From the NCBI RefSeq assembly GCF_028657905.1, contig NZ_CP117782.1, positions 1,922,001-1,986,000 of the forward strand: DNA of 64,000 nucleotides, given 5' to 3'. Made by a program: the position numbers and the translations under genes. The notes under the pieces are model-generated. The model did not search any database, had not been told where the DNA came from, and saw only the letters and a list, made by a program, of their open reading frames with translations. Below are positions 43,545-53,279 of this stretch, piece by piece (the first letter of the stretch is position 1; each line of letters begins with the position of its first letter). The DNA comes from Burkholderia sp. FERM BP-3421 (GTDB lineage: Bacteria; Pseudomonadota; Gammaproteobacteria; Burkholderiales; Burkholderiaceae).

Positions 43545-45374
43545 ATGCCCGCCCTCATCGAAGATTACGCGCTCGTCGGCGACGGCCACACCGCCGCGCT
43601 GATCGCCCGAGACGGTTCCGTCGACTGGCTCTGCTGGCCCCGTTTCGATTCCGGCGCCTGCTTCGCCGCGCTGGTCGGCACGCCCGAGCACGGCCGCTGG
43701 CGGCTCGCGCCCGCCGACGACGCGCAGGTCACCGCCAGCACGCGCCGCTATCGCGGCGACACGCTGATCCTCGAAACCGACTACGAAAGCGCCGACGGCG
43801 CGGTCACCGTGATCGACTTCATGCCGCCCGGCAACGGCTGGTCGGAACTGGTGCGGATCGTGGTCGGCCGGCACGGCGCGCTGAAGATGCACATGGAACT
43901 GGTGCTGCGCTTCGACTACGGGTTCTCGATCCCGTGGGTCACGCAGCTGTCGCGCGAGGCCGGCATGAAGGCGATCGCGGGGCCCGACACCGTGGTGCTG
44001 CGCACGCCGGTGCCGCTCACGGGCGAGAACCTGCGCACCGTCGCCGATTTCACCGTGTACGCGGGCGAGCGCGTGCCGTTCTCGCTGGCTTACGCGCCGT
44101 CGCACCTGCGGCTGCCGCCCGCGCGCGAACCGCTGTCGATGCTCGCGCGCACCGAGAACTACTGGCTCGAATGGTCGGGGCGCTGCGAGGTGCAGGGCCG
44201 CTACGCGGCCGCCGTGCGGCGCTCGCTGATCACGCTGAAGGCGCTCGCCTACGAGCCGACGGGCGGCATCGTCGCCGCGCCCACCACCTCGCTGCCCGAG
44301 CAGCTTGGCGGCTCGCGCAACTGGGACTACCGCTACTGCTGGCTGCGCGACGCGACGATCACGCTGCTCGCGCTGATGCGCGGCGGCTATTTCGACGAGG
44401 CGCGCGCGTGGCGCGCCTGGCTCGGCCGCGTGATGGCGGGCTCGCCGGAACAGATCCAGATCATGTACGGGATCGCCGGCGAACGGCGCCTGCCGGAGCT
44501 CGAACTCGGCTGGCTGCCCGGCTACCAGGATTCGAAACCGGTGCGGATCGGCAACAATGCCGCCAACCAGCTGCAACTCGACGTGTTCGGCGAGGTCATG
44601 GCGGCGCTGCATCTCGCGCGCGTCGGCGGCCTGCAGGCGGACGACACCGTCTGGTCGGTGCAATGCGCACTGCTCGAGCACCTCGAACAGATCTGGCGCG
44701 AGCCCGACGAGGGCATCTGGGAAACGCGCGGCGGCCGCCGTCATTTCACGTTCTCGAAAGTGATGGCCTGGGTCGCGTTCGACCGCGCGATCAAGTCGGC
44801 GGAAATGTTCCGGCTGCCCGCGCCGCTCGATCACTGGCGCGCGCTGCGCGACGCGATCCATGCCGACGTCTGCGAACACGCATGGGACGCCGCGCAGCAA
44901 GCCTTCACGCAGAGCTACGGCAGCCCCGAGCTGGACGCGAGCGTGCTGATGCTGCCGCTCGTCGGCTTCCTGCCGCCGACCGATCCGCGCGTCACCGGCA
45001 CGGTCGCCGCGATCGAGAACGGCCTGATGCACGACGGCCTCGTGCTGCGCTATCACACGTCCGAATACGACGACGGCCTGCCGCCCGGCGAGGGCACCTT
45101 CCTCGCATGCAGCTTCTGGCTCGTCGACAACCTCGCGCTGCTCGGCCGGATCGACGACGCGCACCGGCTGTTCAGCCGCCTGCTGTCCCTGTCGAACGAC
45201 CTCGGGCTGCTCGCCGAGGAATACGACCCGGTCGCCCGGCGGCTGGTCGGGAATTTCCCGCAGGCGTTCTCGCACGTCGCGCTCGTCCATACCGCGCTGA
45301 ACCTGATGCATCACGAGGACGAAATGGCGCGCGCGGCCGGCCAGCCCGCCCCGATCGAGGCCGCGGGCCGCTGA
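43545..45374 (+). CDS. glycoside hydrolase family 15 protein (glucoamylase/trehalase-like)
   Basis: A 609-residue cytoplasmic protein of the GH15 family. The N-terminal beta domain begins ALIEDYALVGDGHTAALIAR and SVDWLCWPRFDSGACF. The (alpha/alpha)6 barrel has GGSRNWDYRYCWLRDATITL, the usual substrate-site stretch with R-N-W-D-Y-R-Y-x-W-x-R-D. The second catalytic region is in YDPVARRLVGNFPQAFSHVA. Relatives hydrolyse alpha-glucans or trehalose; some actinobacterial members are trehalases. The exact substrate is unknown. No signal peptide is present. Confidence 0.92.
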   Translation: MPALIEDYALVGDGHTAALIARDGSVDWLCWPRFDSGACFAALVGTPEHGRWRLAPADDAQVTASTRRYRGDTLILETDYESADGAVTVIDFMPPGNGWSELVRIVVGRHGALKMHMELVLRFDYGFSIPWVTQLSREAGMKAIAGPDTVVLRTPVPLTGENLRTVADFTVYAGERVPFSLAYAPSHLRLPPAREPLSMLARTENYWLEWSGRCEVQGRYAAAVRRSLITLKALAYEPTGGIVAAPTTSLPEQLGGSRNWDYRYCWLRDATITLLALMRGGYFDEARAWRAWLGRVMAGSPEQIQIMYGIAGERRLPELELGWLPGYQDSKPVRIGNNAANQLQLDVFGEVMAALHLARVGGLQADDTVWSVQCALLEHLEQIWREPDEGIWETRGGRRHFTFSKVMAWVAFDRAIKSAEMFRLPAPLDHWRALRDAIHADVCEHAWDAAQQAFTQSYGSPELDASVLMLPLVGFLPPTDPRVTGTVAAIENGLMHDGLVLRYHTSEYDDGLPPGEGTFLACSFWLVDNLALLGRIDDAHRLFSRLLSLSNDLGLLAEEYDPVARRLVGNFPQAFSHVALVHTALNLMHHEDEMARAAGQPAPIEAAGR

Positions 45375-45606
45375 GCGCGGCGGCGCACCAAGCCGTTTTT
45401 CGCAACACGTTAGCCACATGTTGACGACAAATGTAAGACAAGTTCAGATCCAGGCCCCACGCGGGTATATCCGGGTGATGCTGCATTGCGGCAAGATACA
45501 GAGTTCGATATGATCAGAATCGACTGATCGTCCGTTCGTATCTGACCGGCTCGATTGCTGACCCACACGGCAAGCGTTCGCGCACCGTCTCCCCCCGGGA
45601 GCCTGC

Positions 45607-47007
45607 ATGCTCTACCAACTGCATGAATTCCAGCGGGCCATGTTGAGCCCGCTCACCGCCTGGGCCCAGGCCGCCTCCAAGTCATTCGCCAATCCGTTGA
45701 GCCCGCTGTCGCTGGTGCCCGGCGCGACGCGGCTGTCGGCGGCATACGAGCTGATGTACCGGCTCGGCAAGGACTACGAGAAGCCGGAATTCGGGCTCCA
45801 CCAGATCGTCAAGGACGGACACAACATCCCGATCGTCGAGCAGACGATCCTGGAGAAGCCGTTTTGCCGGCTGCTGCGTTTCAAGCGCTTCGCCGACGAC
45901 AGCGAGGCGGTCGAGCAGTTGAAGGACGAGCCGGTGGTGCTCGTGTGCGCGCCGCTGTCCGGCCACCACGCCACCCTGCTGCGCGACACCGTGCGCACGC
46001 TGCTGCAGGACCACAAGGTCTACATCACCGACTGGATCGACGCGCGCATGGTGCCGGTCGAGACCGGCCCGTTCCACCTGGACGACTACGTCGACTACAT
46101 CCAGGACTTCATCCGCCACATCGGCGCGCGCAACCTGCACGTGATCTCGGTGTGCCAGCCCACGGTGCCGGTGCTCGCGGCGATCTCGCTGCTGGCGAGC
46201 CGCGGCGAGGACACCCCGCTCACGATGACGATGATGGGCGGCCCGATCGACGCGCGCAAGAGCCCGACCTCGGTGAATTCGCTCGCGACCAACCGCTCGC
46301 ACTCGTGGTTCGAGAACAACGTGATCCACACGGTGCCCGCGAACTACCCGGGCGAAGGCCGCAAGGTGTATCCGGGCTTCCTGCAGCACACGGGCTTCGT
46401 CGCGATGAATCCGGAGCGCCACGCGCAATCGCACTGGGATTTCTATCAGAGCCTGCTGCGCGGCGACGAGGACGACGCCGACGCGCACCGCCGCTTCTAC
46501 GACGAGTACAACGCCGTGCTCGACATGGCGGCCGAATACTATCTGGACACGATCCGCGTGGTGTTCCAGGAGTTCCGGCTGGCCGAGGGCACCTGGGACG
46601 TGAACGGCGAGCGCGTGAACCCGCAGGACATCCGCGACACCGCGCTGATGACGATCGAGGGCGAACTCGACGACATCTCGGGCAGCGGCCAGACCCACGT
46701 CGCGCACGAGCTGTGCACGGGCATTCCGGAGGCGCACCGGCGCAGCCTGACCGCCGAGAAATGCGGACACTACGGGATTTTCTCCGGGCGCCGCTGGCGC
46801 ACCATCATCTATCCGCAGCTGCGCGAATTCATCCGCGAACATGCGCCGGAACCGACGGACGCCACCCGTCCGTCGCCGGCCGCACGCGCCGCCGCCGCCG
46901 AGGCAGGGCGCGCAGCCGCGAAAGCGGCCGGCTCCTCCCGGCTGCCCGCCGCGAAACGCGCGGCCGCCGGCACGAAGGCGGCGCGCCCCCGCAAGGCCGC
47001 CGCCTGA
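45607..47007 (+). CDS. phaZ: intracellular polyhydroxyalkanoate depolymerase with Lys/Ala-rich tail
   Basis: PhaZ mobilises stored PHB granules. The 466-residue protein starts LYQLHEFQRAMLSPLTAWAQ. The catalytic cysteine is Cys183 in VISVCQPTVPVLAAI, Asp355 lies in IEGELDDIS, and His388 in EKCGHYGIF, the same numbering as the Cys-Asp-His triad described for Cupriavidus necator PhaZ1. The domain ends near residue 415. A ~45-residue Ala/Lys/Arg-rich tail follows (AAAKAAG, AAKRAAAGTKAARPRKA), similar in composition to the basic tails of PhaF-type phasins or histone H1-like proteins; C. necator PhaZ1 is shorter. The 230-base upstream region is comparatively AT-rich and probably holds the promoter. 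Confidence 0.95.
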   Translation: MLYQLHEFQRAMLSPLTAWAQAASKSFANPLSPLSLVPGATRLSAAYELMYRLGKDYEKPEFGLHQIVKDGHNIPIVEQTILEKPFCRLLRFKRFADDSEAVEQLKDEPVVLVCAPLSGHHATLLRDTVRTLLQDHKVYITDWIDARMVPVETGPFHLDDYVDYIQDFIRHIGARNLHVISVCQPTVPVLAAISLLASRGEDTPLTMTMMGGPIDARKSPTSVNSLATNRSHSWFENNVIHTVPANYPGEGRKVYPGFLQHTGFVAMNPERHAQSHWDFYQSLLRGDEDDADAHRRFYDEYNAVLDMAAEYYLDTIRVVFQEFRLAEGTWDVNGERVNPQDIRDTALMTIEGELDDISGSGQTHVAHELCTGIPEAHRRSLTAEKCGHYGIFSGRRWRTIIYPQLREFIREHAPEPTDATRPSPAARAAAAEAGRAAAKAAGSSRLPAAKRAAAGTKAARPRKAAA

Positions 47008-47043
47008 GCGGCGCGCGCTGAGCCGCCGCGCGCCGCGCCGGGC

Positions 47044-47676
47044 TCAGCGCCGCAACAGATACGCGAGCAGGACCTCGGTGTTGAGCTTGACCATCTCGGC
47101 ACGCTCGTCGGGCGTACTGAAGTCGCGGCCGAGCGTCGCGGCCAGCGTGAAGCGGTTCGACACGATGTAGTAGCCGAGGCCCGACAGCGTGACGTAGAAG
47201 CGCAGCGGATCGATGTCCGTTCGAAACAAGCCCGCCTTCTGGCCGCGCGTGAGCACGCCGCCGAGCATCGCGACGATCGGCGACATCATTTCGCGAATGC
47301 GCGTGGATTTCTGCATGTAGCGCGCCTCGTGCAGGTTCTCGTTGTTGAGGAGGCGCAGCAGCTCGGGGTGGTCGCGGTAGTAGTCCCACACGAAATGCGC
47401 GAGCCGCGTGACCGCTTCGACCGGCGCGACGCCGTCGAGATCGAGTACGCGCTCGGCTTCGGTCAGCGCGGAAAACGCATGTTCGAGCACGGCGGTGAAC
47501 AGTTGCTCCTTGCTGCCGAAGTAGTAATAGAGCATGCGCTCGTTGGTCTCGGCGCGCCGTGCGATCTGGTCGACCCGCGCGCCAAACAGCCCCCCGCTTG
47601 CGAACTCGTCGGCGGCCGCGAGCAGGATGCGACGCCGTGTTCCTTCAGGATCTCTTTTGATTTTTGGCTGATTCAT
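47044..47676 (-). CDS. TetR-family transcriptional regulator
   Basis: A 210-residue regulator. The HTH is at residues ~20–60: LLAAADEFASGGLFGARVDQ, then IARRAETNERMLYYYFGSKE, with the YYYFGSKEQLF recognition helix end. The C-terminal ligand domain is typical of the TetR_C subgroup, containing HFVWDYYRDHPELLRLLNNE, found in regulators of aromatic or amino-acid related operons. Convergent with phaZ, divergent from rsxB with ~250 bases between. The target is unknown. Confidence 0.92.
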   Translation of the reverse strand: MNQPKIKRDPEGTRRRILLAAADEFASGGLFGARVDQIARRAETNERMLYYYFGSKEQLFTAVLEHAFSALTEAERVLDLDGVAPVEAVTRLAHFVWDYYRDHPELLRLLNNENLHEARYMQKSTRIREMMSPIVAMLGGVLTRGQKAGLFRTDIDPLRFYVTLSGLGYYIVSNRFTLAATLGRDFSTPDERAEMVKLNTEVLLAYLLRR

Positions 47677-47924
47677 GGTGGCGTTTTGCTGTGTGAGCCG
47701 CGTAATCCGGATGGCGCTGCCGGCGCTTCGTCAGCCACCGACAGCGAGGACGGGCGCACCGCGCTTGAGGCGCGCCCTGCTGCGGTCATGCAAAAAAGCG
47801 CTTCGATTATGGCACATGCGTTGTCAAGCGCAATGCGGGAAATCGGCGATAATCCCGGTTTGACGAACCCTACCGACTCGCCCGTCCGCACGCGGCGCAA
47901 GCGAGCCCGCCCCACGTTGTCATC

Positions 47925-48806
47925 GTGACCGATTCCAAGACCCTCGCGGATCGCATCGAAGATCTGCTGCCCCAGACGCAATGCACGAAGTGCGGCTACG
48001 ACGGCTGCCGTCCGTACGCCGAAGCGATTGCCGCCGGCACGGCCGGCTACAACCAGTGTCCGCCCGGCGGCGCCGAAGGCGTCGCGCGCCTCGCGGCGCT
48101 GCTCGGCAAGCCCGTGATTCCGCTCAATCCCATCAACGGCGACGAACGCCCCCGGCCGCTCGCCGTGATCGACGAACAGCTGTGCATCGGCTGTACGTTG
48201 TGCATGCAAGCGTGCCCCGTCGATGCGATCGTCGGCGCACCGAAACAAATGCATACCGTGTTGAGCGCGCTGTGCACGGGCTGCGATCTGTGCGTGCCGC
48301 CCTGCCCGGTCGACTGCATCGCGATGGTGCCCGTCACCGGCGCGCAGACCGGCTGGGACGCGTGGACTCAGCCGCAGGCCGACGCCGCGCGCGCGCGCCA
48401 CGACGCGCGTCTCGCGCGCCAGCAGCGCGAACGCGAGGCAGCCGAGGCCCGCGCGGCCGCGCGGCGCTCGCACGCGGGGGCCGCAACCGCCTCCCCCACC
48501 GCGCCCGCGCCGGGCGCGATCCCGGCGACGCCGGGCGGCGTCGCTACGCCGGGCGTCGCTACGCCGGGCGTCGCCGACGATCCGGAAGCGAAGAAACGCG
48601 CGATCATCGCCGCCGCGCTCGAACGCGCGCGCAAGAAGAAGGAAGAACTCGCCGCGCGGGGCGACGCGCCGAAGAACACCGAGGGCGTGAGCGCCGCCGT
48701 GCAGGCGCAGATCGACGCGGCCGAAGCACGCCGCCGGCGTCTCGCCGAGGCGGCCGACGCCAAGCCCGAGCCCGCCGATCCCACCAAACCGTCCGGCCAG
48801 TCCTGA
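47925..48806 (+). CDS. rsxB: orphan RnfB/RsxB-type ferredoxin
   Basis: A 293-residue iron-sulfur protein. The N-terminal 4Fe-4S motif is TQCTKCGYDGCRPYAEAI with a later CPPGG, as in RnfB/RsxB. Two 4Fe-4S ferredoxin motifs follow: CIGCTLCMQACPVDAIVG and CTGCDLCVPPCPVDCIAM. There is no N-terminal membrane helix, and no rnfA, C, D, G or E gene is nearby, so this is an orphan electron carrier as seen in Burkholderiales. The C-terminal third is an Ala/Arg/Glu-rich coiled coil with a Pro/Gly/Ala/Thr linker. It starts with GTG at 47925. nth follows after four bases; the pairing suggests supply of electrons or clusters to an iron-sulfur repair enzyme, which is inference. Confidence 0.9.
   Translation: MTDSKTLADRIEDLLPQTQCTKCGYDGCRPYAEAIAAGTAGYNQCPPGGAEGVARLAALLGKPVIPLNPINGDERPRPLAVIDEQLCIGCTLCMQACPVDAIVGAPKQMHTVLSALCTGCDLCVPPCPVDCIAMVPVTGAQTGWDAWTQPQADAARARHDARLARQQREREAAEARAAARRSHAGAATASPTAPAPGAIPATPGGVATPGVATPGVADDPEAKKRAIIAAALERARKKKEELAARGDAPKNTEGVSAAVQAQIDAAEARRRRLAEAADAKPEPADPTKPSGQS
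48540..48574. repeat. 15-bp tandem repeat in the rsxB linker
   Basis: Two full copies and a third partial copy of GTCGCTACGCCGGGC, coding Val-Ala-Thr-Pro-Gly units within the hinge between the ferredoxin and coiled-coil parts of RsxB. Copy changes would stay in frame. Confidence 0.85.
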
Positions 48807-48810
48807 GCAC

Positions 48811-49455
48811 ATGAACGCATCCAAACGGCGCGCGATCTACGAGACGCTGCGCAGCCTCAACCCGAACCCGACCACCGAACTCGAATACACCACGCCGTTC
48901 GAGCTGCTGATCGCCGTGCTGCTGTCGGCGCAGGCGACCGACGTCTCGGTCAACAAGGCGATGCGCAAGATGTTCCCGGTCGCGAACACGCCGCGGCAAA
49001 TTGCCGCGCTCGGCGAGGAAGGCGTGGCCGAGTACATCAAGACGATCGGCCTGTACCGGACCAAGGCGAAAAACGTGATCGCGACCTGCCGGATCCTGCT
49101 CGACCGGTTCGGCGGCGAGGTGCCCGCCGACCGCGAGGCGCTGGAGAGCCTGCCCGGCGTCGGCCGCAAGACCGCCAACGTGGTGCTCAACACCGCGTTC
49201 GGCCACCCGACCGTCGCGGTCGACACGCACATCTTCCGGGTGGCGAACCGCACGGGCCTCGCGCCCGGCAAGGACGTGCGCGCGGTCGAGGCCGCGCTCG
49301 AGAAATTCACGCCGGCCGAGTTCCTCCAGGACGCGCACCACTGGCTGATCCTGCACGGCCGCTACGTGTGCAAGGCGCGCCGCCCCGAGTGCTGGCACTG
49401 CGCGATCGAGCCGCTGTGCGAGTTCCGCCCGAAGACGCCCGCGCCCGCCGAGTGA
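48811..49455 (+). CDS. nth: endonuclease III
   Basis: Nth removes oxidised pyrimidines and nicks abasic sites in base-excision repair. The 214-residue protein shows YTTPFELLIAVLLSAQATDV, and the helix-hairpin-helix LPGVGRKTANVVLN with the catalytic Lys. The catalytic Asp is in VAVDTHIFRVANRTGL. The 4Fe-4S cluster spacing C-x6-C-x2-C-x5-C appears in CKARRPECWHCAIEPLC. It directly follows rsxB, an arrangement common in proteobacteria. Confidence 0.97.
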   Translation: MNASKRRAIYETLRSLNPNPTTELEYTTPFELLIAVLLSAQATDVSVNKAMRKMFPVANTPRQIAALGEEGVAEYIKTIGLYRTKAKNVIATCRILLDRFGGEVPADREALESLPGVGRKTANVVLNTAFGHPTVAVDTHIFRVANRTGLAPGKDVRAVEAALEKFTPAEFLQDAHHWLILHGRYVCKARRPECWHCAIEPLCEFRPKTPAPAE

Positions 49456-49548
49456 GCGCGCGGCCCGCGCCGGCAAAGCGGCCCCGGGCGGCGTAGAATG
49501 CGCGTTCGCGCGGCACCCCGCCGCGCCCACGCATCGCCACCCCACATC

Positions 49549-49983
49549 ATGTTCAATCCGAGCCGCGACGAAGTCCGTCGCTTCTTCATCGACGCCTGGC
49601 ACAAGCAGCGCACGGGCGGCATCCTCACGCCGCTGGAAACGATGGCCGCCGACTGGATCGGCGCGCACCCCGAATACCACGCCGACCTGGCCGCCGACGG
49701 CCCCGCCGCGCAACACGACTACGCGCCCGAGGAAGGCCGCACGAATCCGTTCCTGCACCTGTCGATGCATCTCGCGATCAGCGAGCAGTTGTCGATCGAC
49801 CAGCCGCCCGGGATCCGCGCCGCGCACGACCGGCTCGCGGCGCGGCTCGGCTCCGCGCACGACGCCCATCACGCGATCATGGAATGTCTCGGCGAGACGA
49901 TCTGGGAAGCGCAGCGCACCGGCACGCCGCCCGACACCGACGCCTACCTGCAGCGGATCCTGCAGCGCGCGTCGCGCGACTGA
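49549..49983 (+). CDS. DUF1841 family protein
   Basis: A 144-residue cytoplasmic protein of the DUF1841 family, function unknown. It begins MFNPSRDEVRRFFIDAWHKQ, has the conserved LETMAADWIGAHPEYHADLA segment, and NPFLHLSMHLAISEQLSIDQ with several conserved His residues. The C-terminal part has HDAHHAIMECLGETIWEAQR. The His clustering (HLSMHLA, HDAHHA) suggests metal binding; this is inference. Start at the ATG at 49549. Ninety-three bases separate it from nth in the same direction. Confidence 0.9.
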   Translation: MFNPSRDEVRRFFIDAWHKQRTGGILTPLETMAADWIGAHPEYHADLAADGPAAQHDYAPEEGRTNPFLHLSMHLAISEQLSIDQPPGIRAAHDRLAARLGSAHDAHHAIMECLGETIWEAQRTGTPPDTDAYLQRILQRASRD

Positions 49984-50003
49984 AGCGCGCCCGCCGCGCG
50001 GGC

Positions 50004-50030
50004 AAAAAAATACCCCGCGCGCGGCGGGGT
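50004..50030 (-). terminator. Rho-independent terminator of the cytochrome c pair
   Basis: Read on the minus strand: ACCCCGC, loop, GCGGGGT, then A and a run of seven Ts. It lies about 57 bases after the stop of the cytochrome c gene at 50087. Confidence 0.85.
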
Positions 50031-50086
50031 CGATGGCGTGCCCTGTAGAGGGCGCGCAGCGGCGCGGCCGGCGTGGGCCGCGCGCG

Positions 50087-50455
50087 TTATTTCTTGAAGG
50101 TCAGGCTGCCCTGCAGCGACTCGATGTAGGCCGCGATGTCCTTCATGTCGCTGATCGACAGGCTCTGCACCTGCGCCTGCATGATCGCATTGTTGCGGCC
50201 GAGCAGCGGGTTCGACAGGCCCATCTGGTACTGGCGCATCGCCCAGACCATGTAGTCCGCGTGCTGATTGGCGAGGCGCGGGTATTCCGCGTTGATCGGG
50301 CTGTCGAGCTTGGCGCCGTGGCAGGCCGCGCAGTTGTGCGACTCGACGAGTTCCTTGCCCTTCGTGACATCGGCCGCGTGCGCGCCGCCGATCGCGAAGC
50401 CGGCCGCGAACACGAACGCCGCCGCCGTCTTGAATGCCGTGTGAGGCTTCTTCAT
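50087..50455 (-). CDS. class I cytochrome c, monohaem
   Basis: A 122-residue periplasmic protein. The signal peptide ends at GGAHA. Haem attachment is in ESHNCAACHGAKL (CxxCH). A C-terminal segment GRNNAIMQAQVQSLSISDMK offers the distal Met ligand. A final helix (IAAYIESLQG) closes a c553/c4-half-like fold. It lies 40 bases after the second cytochrome gene on the same strand, so they are probably one transcript ending at the hairpin at 50,004–50,030. Likely electron carrier to a terminal oxidase; partner unknown. Confidence 0.93.
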   Translation of the reverse strand: MKKPHTAFKTAAAFVFAAGFAIGGAHAADVTKGKELVESHNCAACHGAKLDSPINAEYPRLANQHADYMVWAMRQYQMGLSNPLLGRNNAIMQAQVQSLSISDMKDIAAYIESLQGSLTFKK

Positions 50456-50495
50456 GAATGCTCCTATCCCGCTGATCAGATAAGCAAGCGCGAGC

Positions 50496-50855
50496 TTACT
50501 TGTAGGGATTGTTCTTCGAATCGGGCTTCTGCGCCGCGTAATAGGCCGCGAGATCGGCGATGTCCTGATCCGTCAGCGATGCGGCGATCGCGTTCATCGA
50601 CGGGAAATGGCGATCCTTCTTCCGGTAGGCCTTCAGCGCGTTTTCCAGGTATTGCTGGTTCTGGCCGCCGAGGATGGGCACCCGGTAGACCTCCGGGTAA
50701 GCCGTGCGGTACCCGGCGATGCCGTGGCAGCCGATGCACATCGCGGCCTTGCCTGCCCCGTCCTTCGGGTTGCCGACCACACCGGCCGCCTGCGCACTGG
50801 CTGCGAGCGCCGCAAGCGCTGCGACAACGACATGTTTGCCGACGAATTTGTTCAT
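50496..50855 (-). CDS. class I cytochrome c, monohaem
   Basis: A 119-residue periplasmic protein with signal peptide MNKFVGKHVVVAALAALAAS ending at AQA. Haem motif in AAMCIGCHGIAGYRTAYPEV. The distal Met lies in HFPSMNAIAASLTDQDIADL, and the last helix is LAAYYAAQ. Start at the ATG at 50855. The first gene of the two-cytochrome unit, it diverges from the MoxR gene across ~260 bases that must hold promoters for both. Confidence 0.93.
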   Translation of the reverse strand: MNKFVGKHVVVAALAALAASAQAAGVVGNPKDGAGKAAMCIGCHGIAGYRTAYPEVYRVPILGGQNQQYLENALKAYRKKDRHFPSMNAIAASLTDQDIADLAAYYAAQKPDSKNNPYK

Positions 50856-51117
50856 AGCTTGTAACCTAGCTTGAGGGGAAACTGGCGCCCAAAACGGCAA
50901 CGGCCCGCGCCGTTTTGCTTGTAGGGATGCCACGCAGGCCAAAAAAAACGGGCAGATTGTACCGCGTCGGCGGGGAACGCGTCCACAACGCGGCCCCGGT
51001 GCGGCCCGCCCGGGCTTCCGGGCTCGCCGACGCCGTCCGCCACGATAGCAAGCCGCGCGGGAACCCGACAACCCTTCCTGACTTATACTGGGATTTTTTT
51101 GCAGGAAGCACGCCGCC

Positions 51118-51960
<843 letters not shown>

Positions 51961-52053
51961 CGTGCCGAGGCCTCCGATGCGCCGCCCGCCCGTTTCCGCC
52001 CCGCCGCCGCGCCCCGTCGCGCGGGCGCAGGCGCGCCCCGCCGAGGTCCGTCC

Positions 52054-53229
52054 ATGCTGATCGATTTCTTCTATTCGCTGCGCGCCGCCAAGCTGCCGGT
52101 GTCGGTCAAGGAATACCTGACCCTGCTCGAAGCGCTGAAGGCGCAGGTGATCCCGCCGTCGCTCGACGCGTTCTACTATCTCTCGCGCTTGACCCTCGTC
52201 AAGGACGAGCAATATTTCGACAAGTTCGACCAGGCGTTCGGCGCGTATTTTCAGGGCGTGTCGGCGCTGCCGTCCAACGCCTTCGAGATTCCGCTCGACT
52301 GGCTGGAAAAGCGCCTGCAGCGCGAGCTGACGCCCGAGGAGAAGGCCCAGATCGAGGCGCTCGGCGGCCTCGACAAGCTGATGGACCGCCTCAAGGAACT
52401 GTTCGACGAGCAGAAGGAGCGCCACGAGGGCGGCAACAAGTGGATCGGCACGGGCGGCACCTCGCCGTTCGGGCACGGCGGCTACAACCCGGAAGGCATC
52501 CGCATCGGCGGCCCGTCGGCGGGCAACCGCACCGCGGTCAAGGTCTGGGAGGCGCGCGCCTATCGCGACTACGACGACGCCGTGGAGCTGGGCACCCGCA
52601 ACATCAAGGTCGCGCTGCGCCGCCTGCGGCGCTTCGCGCGCGAAGGCGCGGCGGAAGAACTCGACCTGCCCGGCACGATCCGCAGCACCGCGGCCAACGC
52701 GGGCTGGCTCGACATCAGGATGGTGCCCGAGCGGCACAACAACGTGAAAGTGCTGATGCTGCTCGACGTGGGCGGCTCGATGGACGATCACATCAAGCGC
52801 ACCGAAGAGCTGTTCTCGGCCGCCAAGGCCGAGTTCAAGCACCTCGAGTTCTACTACTTCCACAACTGCGTGTACGACCACCTGTGGAAGCACAACCGCC
52901 GCCGCCACACCGAGCGCACGCCGACCTGGGACGTGCTCCACAAGTTCACGCCCGACTACAAGCTGATCTTCGTCGGCGATGCGACCATGAGCCCCTACGA
53001 GGTGCTGCAGCCGGGCGGCTCCGTCGAGTACAACAATCCCGAGGCGGGCGCCGTCTGGCTGCGCCGGCTCGCCGACCAATTCCCGCATTTCGCGTGGCTC
53101 AATCCCGAGCCCGAGCGGCTGTGGGAGTACCGGCAATCGATCGCGGTCATCCGCGAGGTGCTCGGCCAGCGCATGTATCCGCTCACGCTCGCCGGCCTCG
53201 AAACCGCGATGCGCGTCCTCAGCAAATAA
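52054..53229 (+). CDS. CoxE-like VWA-domain protein
   Basis: A 391-residue protein pairing with the MoxR ATPase upstream. The N-terminal half is helical with a charged region (ELFDEQKERHEGGNKWIGTG) and a Gly-rich GTSPFGHGGYNPEGIRIGG loop. The C-terminal VWA domain has the MIDAS site as LMLLDVGGSMDDHIKR near residue 238, with Gly in place of the middle Ser of DxSxS, as usual in this subfamily. A further part is YYFHNCVYDHLW, and KLIFVGDATMSPYE supplies the later Asp/Thr. No signal peptide. The target complex is unknown. Confidence 0.9.
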   Translation: MLIDFFYSLRAAKLPVSVKEYLTLLEALKAQVIPPSLDAFYYLSRLTLVKDEQYFDKFDQAFGAYFQGVSALPSNAFEIPLDWLEKRLQRELTPEEKAQIEALGGLDKLMDRLKELFDEQKERHEGGNKWIGTGGTSPFGHGGYNPEGIRIGGPSAGNRTAVKVWEARAYRDYDDAVELGTRNIKVALRRLRRFAREGAAEELDLPGTIRSTAANAGWLDIRMVPERHNNVKVLMLLDVGGSMDDHIKRTEELFSAAKAEFKHLEFYYFHNCVYDHLWKHNRRRHTERTPTWDVLHKFTPDYKLIFVGDATMSPYEVLQPGGSVEYNNPEAGAVWLRRLADQFPHFAWLNPEPERLWEYRQSIAVIREVLGQRMYPLTLAGLETAMRVLSK

Positions 53230-53279
53230 ACGCCGCGCCCTCGCACGACGACGACACCCGCCGCACCGGAGACACCCGC

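Noticed and set aside
47008..47036. GC-rich inverted repeat between phaZ and the TetR gene
   Set aside because: A 10-bp GCG/CGC stem with a nine-base loop and no T-run; in this composition such stems arise easily, so I do not call it a terminator.
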